DNA of 64,000 nucleotides from Arachnia propionica (GCF_037055325.1 NZ_CP146373.1:3100001-3164000), one strand, 5' to 3'; shown: positions 42,147 to 51,279, numbered from the stretch's first letter. Notes: a model not told the origin generated them from the sequence alone. Numbers and translations are program-made.

Positions 42147-44558
42147 TCATCCGGCGACGGGCCGGGCCGATTCCTCGATTCGCACCCGGCCCGCGCCACC
42201 GTCGACCGTGACGACCTGGCCGTCGTGGAGGCGGGTGGTGGCCTCAAGGACCCCGAGCACCGCGGGGATGCCGTATTCGCGGGCGACGATGGCGGCGTGC
42301 GACAGCAGTCCCCCGGTTTCCGCGACCACCGCCGAGGCGGAGGCGAACAGTGGGGTCCAGGCGGGGTCCGTGGCCTGACAGACCAGGACGTCGCCGGGCC
42401 GCAGGCGTGCGAACTCAGCTGGACCGGAGATGACCCGCACCGGCCCAGACGCGACCCCAGGGCTAGCCGCCACCCCGGTCATGCCGCTCCCCGGTTTCAC
42501 GGGGTCGCGTTCCGGCTGCCACGCCGCCAGGGCCCGGGGCCGGGCGCGGCGGCGTCTCTCGACGATTCCCGCGACATCCACCGGTTCGTCGCGCAACCAG
42601 CCCAGCAGCTCGTCGAAACCGAGCAGCGCGACCTCCCCCGGTTCGGCCAGCAGCCCGGCCACCACCATCCTGCGTCCCGCCTCGAGGGCCAGACGGCGCA
42701 TCTGCTCCCCCAGCTCCTCGAAGTCCACCACCCCGGCTTCCCGCGTGACATGCCCGGCGCGGTAGTCGTCGACGAGACGCCGGAACCGGCGGCGCAGGAA
42801 CCGGGGCAGCCTGCCGGCAGCCTCGGCCATCAGGTCGGTGTGGGGTCGCGCGGCGACCGGTTCGCGCCGCTGCGTGTGCGCCATCATCGCGACCGTCCCG
42901 AGGAAGGCGGGAAGGTCCTCGCGCCATGAGCGGCTGGAGAACGGCTGGTACATGCGGGTGGTGCGGGCCCCGTGCTCTGCGAGGAAACGCTCGACCCTCC
43001 TCCACCATTCGGGGTCCTGCTGTGTGACGGCCTCGACGTCGATGGGATTCTGCGCCAGGAGCCGCCGCACCGGCTCGGGGATGGATGCGACGAGCCGGCC
43101 GAGTTCCCGGTCGATGACGACGGTGGCGTAGTCGAGGTCGCCGAGGAGGTCCTCCGGCCGGGTTTTCACCCTTGCCAGGCGCAGCAGGACGCGGAGCCGG
43201 GCCCCGCGCAGGACGTGGAAGCCGAGGTATTCGACGAAACGGGAGGTCACCATGGCCTCGACCTGACCGGACGCCTCCGTCAGGGCGTCGGCGATGTCCG
43301 CGCCGGACAGCGTCGCGACGGGTAGGTCGCGCAGCCGGGCCGTGAACCGCCGCACCCTGGCGCCGGTATCGGCGTCCCAGCCGCGGGGGTCGCGCCACGG
43401 GGTCCGGGCGATCCGGACGATCCCTGCGGGCAGCCGCCACCACGAGATCCGGGGATGGCCGATGGTGACGGCGCCGTCGGCATCCATCTCGACGAGCCCG
43501 TCGATGGGCCGCATCCGGAGCCCGGCGAACCCGGTGGTGGCGTCGAGGCAGCACACCAGGATCCGGGTCACCATCAGGTCGAGAGGATACGGCGACGGAA
43601 AGTGCTCGATGATGTCGTTGCGGATGAAGCGACTTATCCGCCCGACCCGCCGATCCGGCCCCACCGGGGCAGTGGTGGTGATGGGCCGGGCCTGGAGCAG
43701 CCACGGCTTCCCGTCGGTCAGGGCCCATTCGACGTCCATCGGCCTGCCGTAGTGATGCTCGACCTGCTCGGCGAGCCGCGCCACCGCAACCACGTCGCGG
43801 CCCGCGAGGGATGCCCGACGGCGTTGTTCACCGGAGATCTCGGTGGTGGCGGTTTCGCCGGTGGCGGTCATGTCGATGCGGATGCGTTTGTCGCCAGTGC
43901 TTCGTTCGACAATGCGACCACGTTCGACGGCGAAGGAGTCGGGGGTGACCGCACCCGAGACGACGACCTCACCGAGCCCCCAGGCGGATTCGATCACCAC
44001 TCGTCTGCGCCCGGTGACCGGGTCGAGGGTGAACGCGACACCTGCGGCGTCGGCGGGGATCATGCGTTGCACCACGACCGCCAGGGCGACGTCGTCGTGG
44101 GCGAATCCCTGCTCGTCGCGGTAGGTGATGGCCCGGTCGCTCCACAGCGACGCCCAGCAGCGGCGCACCGCTTCGACGACGGCATCCCCGCCGACCACCC
44201 CCAGGTAGGTTTCCTGCTGACCCGCGAAGGATGCGTCCGGGAGATCCTCGGTGGTGGCCGAGGACCGCACCGCGACCGGCCCGTTGACCTCTCCCGCGGC
44301 GTCGCGGATCCGATCGGCCAGTCCGTCGGGCAGCGGGGCGGCGACGACGAGTTCCCGCAGCCGGTCGTGGTTCCCGGCCTCCAGCAGTCCGGCGATCTCC
44401 TCCCGAAGCGGAGTCATCGCGGTCCGGTAGGCCTCGGCAGTGACGCAGAACCCGCCGGGGACGGGAAGGCCCGCCGCGATCAGTTCCCCGAGGTTGGCTC
44501 CTTTGCCACCCACCAGGGGGATGTCGGTGGCGCGCACCCGGTCAAGTCCGATGATCAT
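42147..44558 (-). CDS. Rifampin phosphotransferase-like/PEP-synthase-family enzyme
   Basis: 803 residues from the ATG at 44558, after GAAGGAGAAG. N-terminal ATP-grasp domain residues 1-300 (GGKGANLGELIAAGLPVPGGF; VRSSATTEDLPDASFAGQQETYL). Middle region 300-690 as in rifampin phosphotransferases. C-terminal swivelling His domain: GDVLVCQATDPAWTPLFASASAVVAETGGLLSHAAIVAREYGIPAVLG, with the phospho-carrier H754. This ATP-His-drug relay phosphorylates rifamycins, but homologs act on other substrates. Stop of the MFS gene upstream overlaps its start (ATGA), so it is in an operon with the TetR and MFS genes, a drug-response arrangement. Confidence 0.82.
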   Translation of the reverse strand: MIIGLDRVRATDIPLVGGKGANLGELIAAGLPVPGGFCVTAEAYRTAMTPLREEIAGLLEAGNHDRLRELVVAAPLPDGLADRIRDAAGEVNGPVAVRSSATTEDLPDASFAGQQETYLGVVGGDAVVEAVRRCWASLWSDRAITYRDEQGFAHDDVALAVVVQRMIPADAAGVAFTLDPVTGRRRVVIESAWGLGEVVVSGAVTPDSFAVERGRIVERSTGDKRIRIDMTATGETATTEISGEQRRRASLAGRDVVAVARLAEQVEHHYGRPMDVEWALTDGKPWLLQARPITTTAPVGPDRRVGRISRFIRNDIIEHFPSPYPLDLMVTRILVCCLDATTGFAGLRMRPIDGLVEMDADGAVTIGHPRISWWRLPAGIVRIARTPWRDPRGWDADTGARVRRFTARLRDLPVATLSGADIADALTEASGQVEAMVTSRFVEYLGFHVLRGARLRVLLRLARVKTRPEDLLGDLDYATVVIDRELGRLVASIPEPVRRLLAQNPIDVEAVTQQDPEWWRRVERFLAEHGARTTRMYQPFSSRSWREDLPAFLGTVAMMAHTQRREPVAARPHTDLMAEAAGRLPRFLRRRFRRLVDDYRAGHVTREAGVVDFEELGEQMRRLALEAGRRMVVAGLLAEPGEVALLGFDELLGWLRDEPVDVAGIVERRRRARPRALAAWQPERDPVKPGSGMTGVAASPGVASGPVRVISGPAEFARLRPGDVLVCQATDPAWTPLFASASAVVAETGGLLSHAAIVAREYGIPAVLGVLEATTRLHDGQVVTVDGGAGRVRIEESARPVAG

Positions 44559-45724
44559 GATGTCTTCTCCTTCACGCCGCCCTGCGTAAGCCACACCACC
44601 AGCCCGAGGGCGGCGAGAACGGCCAGTGTGGCGAACAGACCGGTCAGGGCGGGGCCCGCAGCGAGTCCGGAGATGATCCACAGGCTCAGGGCGGGGATCC
44701 CGGCGGCCGCACCGGCGTTGCGGCCGAACTGCACCATTCCGCTGGCCCGCGCCATGCGCTCCTCGGATGCGGTTGCCTGCGCGTCGAGGAGCAGCAGGGG
44801 CAGCACCAGGCCGGCACCCACCCCCAGAAGGGTGATGCCCAGCAGGAAGACGACGAGCTGGGGGAAGGCCGCCAGGACCGCCCCGACACACCCCAGGACC
44901 CAGCCGAGGGGACGCGCCCACGTGCTCGGGGCGAGCTTCCCGGAGGCGAAGGTGCCCGCCCCGATTCCGAGGAGCATGGGGACGAGGAACCAGCCGGTGG
45001 TGGTGGCGTCGACGCCGTGGAGGGTCTGCAGGGCCAGCGGCGCGTAGGTGATCGCGCCGATCGAGATCACCCCTGACAGGGCCGCGAGCCACACCAGCAC
45101 CCCGGGGCCGGCGCCGCGCTGCGACGATCCGCGCACCGTGATGCGCCACCAGCCCTCGGGTGGGGTGGCGGTGGGGAAGCTCCGGGCCGCGAGCAGCGCG
45201 ATCAGCGACAGCGGCACCCCGGTCAGCACCCCGAGACGCCACCCGGGTCCGTCGGTGAACCAGCCGCCCAGCGGCGGGCCGATCAGGTTCGCGACCAGCT
45301 GGATGATCGCCAACCGGGAGAGCGCGCGGGCGCGGGAGGATGCGTCGAGGCTCAGCCCCAGGGCGGCGAGCACCGCGGGCATGATGGCGGCAGCGCCGAT
45401 GCCCTGGACGACCCGCGCCGCCAGCAGCAGCGACATGGTGGGCGCCCAGGACATCAGCAGGGTGCCGGTCAGGAAGCAGGCATGCCCCGCCACCAGGACG
45501 CGGCGGGTTCCCAGGCGGTCGGTGTACTGGGAGAACAGCGGCAGCAGGAGGGTGGAGCACACGAGGTAGCTGCCGGCAACCCAGCCGTACAGCTCCGGCG
45601 CGGCCAGTTCGTCGACGATCCGGGGGGTCGCGTTGCCCAGGAGGGTCTGCATCATGGCGGAGACCGCCATGCCCGCGCCCGCGGCGGTCAGCAGGGCGCG
45701 GCGGTTCGTCGTGGAACGGGTCAC
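44555..45724 (-). CDS. MFS drug-efflux-type transporter (12-TM)
   Basis: 389 residues from the GTG at 45724 that overlaps the TetR stop (GTGA); the longer frame upstream lies inside tetR. About 12 hydrophobic segments. QYTDRLGTRRVLVAGH is the MFS loop 2-3 signature (G-R/K-R). LIGPPLGGWFTDGPGW is the motif C-like region typical of drug/H+ antiporters. Coupled to the downstream PEP-synthase-like gene, so it may export the same compound that the enzyme modifies. Confidence 0.85.
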   Translation of the reverse strand: MTRSTTNRRALLTAAGAGMAVSAMMQTLLGNATPRIVDELAAPELYGWVAGSYLVCSTLLLPLFSQYTDRLGTRRVLVAGHACFLTGTLLMSWAPTMSLLLAARVVQGIGAAAIMPAVLAALGLSLDASSRARALSRLAIIQLVANLIGPPLGGWFTDGPGWRLGVLTGVPLSLIALLAARSFPTATPPEGWWRITVRGSSQRGAGPGVLVWLAALSGVISIGAITYAPLALQTLHGVDATTTGWFLVPMLLGIGAGTFASGKLAPSTWARPLGWVLGCVGAVLAAFPQLVVFLLGITLLGVGAGLVLPLLLLDAQATASEERMARASGMVQFGRNAGAAAGIPALSLWIISGLAAGPALTGLFATLAVLAALGLVVWLTQGGVKEKTS

Positions 45725-46296
45725 TTCAGTCCGTTCAGGAGAATGTCGAGGGAGGTTGCGAAACGGTCGCGCAGGGAGTCCCCGTCGGGGTGCGTGGCCC
45801 ACATCAGCACGCACATGTAGTAGCTGCACTGCAACGCCAGAACGGAATCGACCAAGGGCACGTCGTCGCGCAGTTCACCGCTGTTGCGACCCGCGGTGAG
45901 AGCATCCGCGACGACCGCATGAAATCGCTTCTGGTTCTCCGACCCGAGGTCGAGGGAAAGGTTGAAGGACCGCGCCTTGACCATCTGCCGGGCCGGTTCA
46001 GGGTGGGCCTCCAGCCAGTCGGCGGCGGCGTCGAGCATCCGTCGGAGGCGTTCCTCGGCGGTGCCGTCGCCCACATCCGCATCGAGGACGGCCCGGACCA
46101 CCTGCTCCCCCAGGTACCGGAAGACGTCGCGTTTGCTGGGGAAGTGCGTGAAGAAGGTGCCCTTGCCGATGTCTGCGGCCTCGGTGATGTCGGCGACGGT
46201 GACGGCATCGAACCCCCGCTCGGCGAACAGGCGCATGGCCTCGGTGAAGATCCTCTCCCGGGTCCTGGCACGCCGTCGGCTCACTCGATCACTCAT
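45721..46296 (-). CDS. TetR-family repressor of the MFS/phosphotransferase operon
   Basis: 191 residues. HTH at about 28-49: VTVADITEAADIGKGTFFTHFPSKRDVF, the classic TetR pattern. C-terminal ligand domain helices include YYMCVLMWATHPDG. It starts at the ATG at 46296, which lies six bases after a -10 hexamer, so the mRNA is probably leaderless. Two near-identical operator sequences lie upstream and over the -35, so it likely represses its own operon and is released by a drug ligand. Confidence 0.9.
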   Translation of the reverse strand: MSDRVSRRRARTRERIFTEAMRLFAERGFDAVTVADITEAADIGKGTFFTHFPSKRDVFRYLGEQVVRAVLDADVGDGTAEERLRRMLDAAADWLEAHPEPARQMVKARSFNLSLDLGSENQKRFHAVVADALTAGRNSGELRDDVPLVDSVLALQCSYYMCVLMWATHPDGDSLRDRFATSLDILLNGLK

Positions 46297-46302
46297 GAAT
46301 CC

Positions 46303-46352
46303 ACGCTAGAACAAAACCTGACTCCGGTCAATATCTGACTGTGGTCAGATAT
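46303..46352 (-). promoter_or_regulatory. Leaderless promoter and two TetR operators
   Basis: Minus strand -35 TTGACC (46326-46331), 17-base spacer, -10 TAGCGT (46303-46308), then GGATTC and the ATG. TGACTCCGGTCA (46319-46330) and TGACTGTGGTCA (46336-46347) are direct operator repeats 17 bases apart; the second lies in ATATCTGAC-TGTG-GTCAGATAT, 9-base perfect arms. Confidence 0.75.
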
Positions 46353-46430
46353 TGCTTCGTTGAATCCCTCCATCGGCAGCCGCGCGTTTGACACAATGGT
46401 TCTGGTAACGGGCAGCGAGGAGGAGCGATC

Positions 46431-47801
46431 ATCAACGCCACGACGAATCCCGGGGGGACGCTGGACCCGCGAAGGTTTTTACCCGGCACGGAGGACGACT
46501 GGGCCGCCTACCCACTCGACGAGTTCCTCGTCACGACCGTCCTCGAGGTCATCACCGATCTCGTTGGCTCTGCCGGCATCGACATCACGTTGAACCCGGC
46601 CACGATCATGACCTCACTGAACGCCAGGACCGATCCCAACGCGGACCCGATGATCGTGAAGGAGGCACCCGCGGAGAAGACGGACGAGAGCCCGTCCTTG
46701 CGTCTCAAACCGGGGGTTTTCCTTCGCGCCCCGCGGATGCTGTTCAAGGTTCTGCGACACGATCCGGCCCGTTGGCGACGAGAGGAACGAAGCTTCCGCT
46801 CCCGACTCGACCAGTTCCAGCACCGCGCCGCGCAGGCCAGCACCCTGGATGACAAGGAACTGGCGCACCTGGTCGAGGGGATCGTCGGCCTGTTCCGGAC
46901 CTGCCTGCGTGACGGTGCGATGTACTACGGTCTGGGACTGGTCTGGATGTACTGGCGGACCGCTCGTCTGCTCAAGAAACAGCCCGACACCGACGACGAA
47001 TTGGCCGAGAACATCGCGGCCTACTTCCTCCAGCTGTTGCTGATCGACAGGAGCAATCCCCTGGCTCCCCTGTTCGAGCATTTTCGGAGGTTGAGCGAGG
47101 ACGCCCAGGCCATGGACCTGCAGCAGGTCGTGGTCTCGATTCCCGAATCCGCCTTCGACGCAGCCGAAACCGCGACGGATATTGAGGACATCATTTTCGC
47201 AGCGGTGCGCCGCCTGCCGAAGGGGGCGGCGATCGAGTCGCGGGTCGATGCCCTGCTCGCCGGCCTGCCCATCCGGCTGGAGAAGCTCGATTGGCCCTTC
47301 TCCCCCCGCCCGGTGATTCCGTTCCGATTACTGGTGGCCCTCCTCGGCAGCGAACCGATTGACGGCCTGGACGACCTGCTCACCGACGAGGACACCGCGA
47401 AACAGGTGGCACGGAAACTGCCTTTCAGGAAACGTGCCCGCTGGAAATGGAACGTCACAAAAACCCGCAAGCTGATGACCGGAGCCGTCGGGACGATTTT
47501 CCTGCTGCTGGAAACCATCCCCGTCTTTCACCTGGCCTTCGGCGAGGTCGCGAAACGCTTGCAGGACCGGAACCAGGTCGCGGTCTCGGAGGACCTGATG
47601 CTTCTTCGCTTCGACGAGATCCTGAAGGCCCTGGAAAACCGTGGAAGCTGCCGGGAGCTCGTGATCGAACACCATAGGGAGCACCTCAAACACGTGGCCG
47701 CCCGCCGCGCGAGGAAGCTCGAGGCCAAGGCCGCTGGAAAGATCCAGGAGGACGACACCGAGACCCCCGTCTCACTGGATGGGCTCACCTCCGAGTCGTA
47801 G
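46431..47801 (+). CDS. Hypothetical protein with no canonical start codon
   Basis: About 457 residues. From 46431 the frame reads NATTNPGGTLDPRRFLPGTEDDWAAYPLDEFLV, and it is clearly coding in codon choice before the TTG at 46590, which is the first canonical start. The frame is closed by TGA at 46388. The AGGAGG run at 46420 stands before ATC ATC (46428-46433), so ATC may be used, or a base is wrong here. The protein is helical and basic, with YYGLGLVWMYWRTARLL and LMTGAVGTIFLLLETIPVF hydrophobic stretches, ending in a basic HLKHVAARRARKLEAKAAGK tail. I do not recognise its family. Confidence 0.55.
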   Translation: MNATTNPGGTLDPRRFLPGTEDDWAAYPLDEFLVTTVLEVITDLVGSAGIDITLNPATIMTSLNARTDPNADPMIVKEAPAEKTDESPSLRLKPGVFLRAPRMLFKVLRHDPARWRREERSFRSRLDQFQHRAAQASTLDDKELAHLVEGIVGLFRTCLRDGAMYYGLGLVWMYWRTARLLKKQPDTDDELAENIAAYFLQLLLIDRSNPLAPLFEHFRRLSEDAQAMDLQQVVVSIPESAFDAAETATDIEDIIFAAVRRLPKGAAIESRVDALLAGLPIRLEKLDWPFSPRPVIPFRLLVALLGSEPIDGLDDLLTDEDTAKQVARKLPFRKRARWKWNVTKTRKLMTGAVGTIFLLLETIPVFHLAFGEVAKRLQDRNQVAVSEDLMLLRFDEILKALENRGSCRELVIEHHREHLKHVAARRARKLEAKAAGKIQEDDTETPVSLDGLTSES

Positions 47802-47828
47802 AAACTCCACGAACGGATGTGAAGCACG

Positions 47829-48437
47829 TCAGCAGCCGTGTTTGTTGTGGTTGGTGGGGCAGGGTGCCAGCGCGGTCGGGGTACCGGTCGGGTTCGGTGA
47901 CGGCGATGGTGAGGGCGCGCTGTGGCGCCTCCCGTTAGGAATATTGACCGCGAATGCTTCGATCACACTCGTGTGCACCTGGGACGAGAGATCCATCTCA
48001 ATAGTTCCCTGCTGCCCCAAACCACTCCACACAATCACCCAATGCGCGGTCGCAGTGATCGTGTAATCCCCACGCTGATGATAGACATACCCACACGTCG
48101 GCGACGGCTTGTCGTCTTTCTGCCAGGCGAGGTGTTCCATTCCCTTGTCACACACCTTGGTATCCCCATTGCCCATCTCCCACGTCACCTTCGTCACCGC
48201 CGCAGTGGCCGTGATCGCATACCCTGCTTCGGTCACGGTCTTGGTGACCGGCCCCCACGTCGTGGGACCTGGATCCCTGATCCACATCCAGTTGTGCCAC
48301 CCCACATAGTTATGCCCTGCAGGCAACTCCTCCAACGGGTCAGGCCATACCCCAATCTCTGGAACACGAAGATCTGGATCTTTCCGCTGTGTCCCGTCAG
48401 CGTCACTGCTCGTCGTGGAATTTCCTGTTCGGTTCAT
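47829..48437 (-). CDS. Hypothetical protein with PKD-like region
   Basis: 202 residues from the ATG at 48437; a frame open further upstream (to 48545) reads through the gene at 48403 in another frame. VTKTVTEAGYAITATAAVTKVTWEMGNGDTKVCD and TCGYVYHQRGDYTITATAHW resemble PKD-type surface domains (V.W.fGDG ... h.y...G.ytvt). C-terminal SPSPNPTG and CPTNHNKHGC. No signal peptide in this frame, so the start is uncertain or the protein needs the frame upstream. It overlaps the upstream membrane-protein gene by 35 bases. Confidence 0.5.
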   Translation of the reverse strand: MNRTGNSTTSSDADGTQRKDPDLRVPEIGVWPDPLEELPAGHNYVGWHNWMWIRDPGPTTWGPVTKTVTEAGYAITATAAVTKVTWEMGNGDTKVCDKGMEHLAWQKDDKPSPTCGYVYHQRGDYTITATAHWVIVWSGLGQQGTIEMDLSSQVHTSVIEAFAVNIPNGRRHSAPSPSPSPNPTGTPTALAPCPTNHNKHGC

Positions 48438-48786
48438 AGATCCATCGTCGGCACAGGACGTGGGTGACGCCGCCGACACACACCACCCCGACCACATGCC
48501 AGAACAGCGGATGCCCCAGCAGGGGCACCACGATGGCCAGCCCATTCAAGGCGGAGACGGTCGCGACGAACCGGGCCGAGAGGAGATCCTCGGGGCGGGC
48601 GCGCTGCTGGTGGGGTACCAGCCCGATCGCGACCACCACCAAGGCGAGAAAAACCAGTGCACCTCGCCAGAGGGGGAACCATCCCACGAGTACCGCCAAG
48701 ATCACTCCGGCCAAGCAAACGGCCGCTTTGTAAGCAACCATCAGCACCGGGACCGGGATGGATGACCCTTGCCGTCGATCCATCAT
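48403..48786 (-). CDS. Small integral membrane protein
   Basis: 127 residues with four hydrophobic segments (VLMVAYKAAVCLAGVILAVLVG; WRGALVFLALVVVAIGLV; LNGLAIVVPLLGHPLFW; HVVGVVCVGGVTHVL) and a polar C-terminus. No family recognised. It begins four bases after the stop of the secreted protein at 48791 and overlaps the start of the next gene by 35 bases, so the three genes form one operon on the minus strand. Confidence 0.6.
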   Translation of the reverse strand: MMDRRQGSSIPVPVLMVAYKAAVCLAGVILAVLVGWFPLWRGALVFLALVVVAIGLVPHQQRARPEDLLSARFVATVSALNGLAIVVPLLGHPLFWHVVGVVCVGGVTHVLCRRWIYEPNRKFHDEQ

Positions 48787-48790
48787 TCAT

Positions 48791-49339
48791 TCATCCGTTC
48801 GAGATACTGCACGCCACGACGCCTGCAGCGAGTCCAGCGACGATACCCGCCGCACCTCCCCGGAGGGCGAGTCGAGGAGCGACCCGGAGGAGCCACGAAG
48901 CGAATTTCGCATATTTTCCAGCTTTCAGCCACCCGACTGCCGTGCCATCAAGCAATTTGATGACGCCTGACCCGACTGACCATGAGAGAACACATCTGAC
49001 CCACCCTTCGTCGCCAACTTTTTCAGCACTGTTCCCATCACCCGCTGGAGGGCCTGACATGCCAACAGAGTTCAAATTACGCGCAGCCATTTCCAAATCC
49101 CTGCTCTCAATACCAGCTGCCGCGGCGCTCTTTGTATCGTTCACCCTCCACAGTCCACTCTGATCTTGCACGAGATAGATCTCGAACACCGTCCGGATTT
49201 CTTCTGTCAGTTTCTCCTGCTCATGAGGAATAGATGATGACTGAACTTCGCCATCATTCGAACCGTCATCAGCAAACGCCTGAGGAACAAATCCAAGGAA
49301 AATCACGAGAGCAAGTGAAATGGTGATTCGTTTTATCAT
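48791..49339 (-). CDS. Small secreted protein with hydrophobic glycine-rich tail
   Basis: 182 residues from the ATG at 49339 (GGAAAG before it). Residues 1-26 are a signal peptide (RITISLALVIFLGFVPQAFADDG). The middle is polar and helical (LTEEIRTVFEIYLVQDQSG). The end (WLLRVAPRLALRGGAAGIVAGLAAGVVACSISNG) is a long hydrophobic glycine-zipper stretch, as in membrane-active peptides and bacteriocin precursors. AT-richer than its neighbours. Function unknown. A longer frame upstream exists but lacks a ribosome site. The gap 49340-49604 shows no gene. Confidence 0.6.
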   Translation of the reverse strand: MIKRITISLALVIFLGFVPQAFADDGSNDGEVQSSSIPHEQEKLTEEIRTVFEIYLVQDQSGLWRVNDTKSAAAAGIESRDLEMAARNLNSVGMSGPPAGDGNSAEKVGDEGWVRCVLSWSVGSGVIKLLDGTAVGWLKAGKYAKFASWLLRVAPRLALRGGAAGIVAGLAAGVVACSISNG

Positions 49340-49604
49340 TGAGTAAGATCTTTCCAGTTTTAGAAGACTTACCACGAGACTTATTCGCAGCCGCCCTCGC
49401 CCATTGGTCTGACTAGAGGTTTCACTACCCGAAGGGCAGTCCGTGGTCAAGTCTGCGCATCCTTCAAAAGTCTCCGCACCACAGCGGCGTTCAACAGCGA
49501 ACCAGGCGAGCCTCGCATATGCAATACTCTTGAGTTTCACGTTAGCTTAGGCGGCTCCCCTCCCTGGGGCAAGCACATGCGTGAGAGAGATTCGTTTTCC
49601 CTTG

Positions 49605-49875
49605 TCACTTCAGCGTGCCGGAGTGGTGCCAGATCAGGGAGTAGCGCCACAACGGGAGGCGCCGCCACACCATCCTGGGCAGGAGCTCGGCGGCCACTCG
49701 CCGGACCGTGGTGTAGCCGTGGGACGGTGGCCACACCGTCGGGGCCGTGTGCTCCCAGAAGCCGTACCGCACCGAGAACCACCAGTGCTGGAACAGACCC
49801 GGGACGTGGATCAACCGGTCCCCGAGTCTCGTCGCCCGTGCCACACCAATGATCGCCAGAACCCCACTCGACTGT
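49605..49875 (-). pseudogene. 3' fragment of a duplicated SAM methyltransferase
   Basis: The last about 85 codons of the methyltransferase at 51997 are repeated here (DRLIHVPGLFQHWWFS, GFWEHTAPTVWPP, RRVAAELLP, WRRLPLWRYSLIWH), with about 90% base identity by eye; homology stops near 49870, next to the MFS stop. The SAM-binding part is absent, so the fragment cannot be active. Confidence 0.85.
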
Positions 49876-49876
49876 G

Positions 49877-51220
49877 TCAGGCCGGGTCACGCGCGGCCGC
49901 GGAAACCAGGGCCGCGGCCGCGATGAAGATCCCGGCTGCCATCAGCATCGCGACGCGGAAACCGGACGGGGAGGCATCGGCCGCGACCACACCACCCAGG
50001 ATGGCGACGCCGGCGACGCTGCCGGTCTGCCGTGCCGCGTTCACAACCCCTCCTGCCGTTCCCGCGAGCTCGTCCGGGACGGCCGAGACTGCTGCGGCAG
50101 TCGCGGCGGGCATCGCGAAGGCCATTCCGAATCCCGCGGCGAAGGTGACTCCAGAGACGACCAGGGGCGCCGTGCCGGAACCGATGAACGCGGTTCCTAC
50201 GAACCCCGCAGCCCCGAGGACAAGCCCCATCAACATCGCGGGAAAGACCCCGAACCGGGCGGCCGCCCTGCCCCCAAGCGGGGCGGCGACAACCGCGCTG
50301 CAGGCCTGTGGGGCGAGCGCGAGACCCGCTTCCCAGGCATCATGGCCCAGGGTTCGCTGGAAGAACAGGGACAGCACGAAGAGCTGGCCGAAGAAACTCA
50401 CATTCAGGCAGAATCCGACCGTCACGGCCACCGTGAATCCCCGCCCGGCAAACAAGCCGGAAGGCAACATCGGTTCGGGAATGCGACGTTCCACGGCAAC
50501 GAAACCGGTCAACAGCCCGGCGGCTGCGACCGCCGCCGCGAGCTGCAAGACTCCCCAGCCGCGTTCGCCCGCCGAGATCACGGCCCAGGTTCCCGCGGCG
50601 AGCCCGAGCGCCGAGAGTCCCGGACCGAACAGGTCCAGACCCCGGGGCGCGATCCCGCGCGTCCCGTCGACCGCTCTGATGGTGAGCAGGACGGCCACGG
50701 CGATCACCGGAAGATTGATCCAGAACACCGACCGCCACCCGACCGCGGTCACCAACATCCCGCCGAGGATCGGCCCAACTGCGGCGGCCACTCCCCCGGC
50801 TCCACCCCACAGGCCGATCGCCCGTGCCCGCGCGGCAGGGTCGGGGTGGACGGCGCCCAGTAGCGTCAGCGACCCGGGCACGACGGCCGCCGCCCCCACT
50901 CCCTGCACGGCCCGGGCCGCCACCAGCGTCCCGCCGGTCGGCGCCATCGCGCAGGCAAACGACAGGACTCCGAACCCCAGCAGGCCGATCAGATAGACCT
51001 TCCGGGCACCGATGCGGTCGCAGGCGGCCCCGGCGGCGAGCAGCAGGGCCGCGAGCACGAGCGTGTAGGCGTCGACGACCCATTGCAGCGTCCCGATCCC
51101 GATCCGCAGGTCGGCGCCGATGCCGCCGAGGGCCACGTTGACGACGGTGACGTCGAGCATGACGACGAAGAAACCGAGCAGCACCGCGGCCGTCGCCGCT
51201 CGCCTGCCTTCGCGCACCAT
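49877..51220 (-). CDS. MFS transporter, DHA2/QacA-EmrB type
   Basis: 447 residues, AGGAGG six bases before the ATG. A multi-segment protein: LLGFFVVMLDVTVVNVALGGIGADL (motif D1), CDRIGARKVYLIGLLGFG (motif A), ARAVQGVGAAAVVPGSLTLL (motif B), GGAGGVAAAVGPILGGML (motif C), as in multidrug-efflux DHA2 antiporters. Divergent from an ArsR-like gene with a 20-base palindrome between, which implies repression of this pump by that regulator. Confidence 0.9.
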   Translation of the reverse strand: MVREGRRAATAAVLLGFFVVMLDVTVVNVALGGIGADLRIGIGTLQWVVDAYTLVLAALLLAAGAACDRIGARKVYLIGLLGFGVLSFACAMAPTGGTLVAARAVQGVGAAAVVPGSLTLLGAVHPDPAARARAIGLWGGAGGVAAAVGPILGGMLVTAVGWRSVFWINLPVIAVAVLLTIRAVDGTRGIAPRGLDLFGPGLSALGLAAGTWAVISAGERGWGVLQLAAAVAAAGLLTGFVAVERRIPEPMLPSGLFAGRGFTVAVTVGFCLNVSFFGQLFVLSLFFQRTLGHDAWEAGLALAPQACSAVVAAPLGGRAAARFGVFPAMLMGLVLGAAGFVGTAFIGSGTAPLVVSGVTFAAGFGMAFAMPAATAAAVSAVPDELAGTAGGVVNAARQTGSVAGVAILGGVVAADASPSGFRVAMLMAAGIFIAAAALVSAAARDPA

Positions 51221-51279
51221 CCAGGCCTCCTCATTCAGCCCCGGTCATCAAAGTTCGGCGACCATGGTCACGCCCGGAT

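Noticed and set aside
43455..45047. 530-codon plus-strand frame
   Set aside because: Antisense to the PEP-synthase-like and MFS genes, which have motifs and a coupled start.
49581..50996. 471-codon plus-strand Ala/Pro/Thr-rich frame
   Set aside because: Antisense to the MFS gene and methyltransferase fragment; no ribosome site or recognisable domain.
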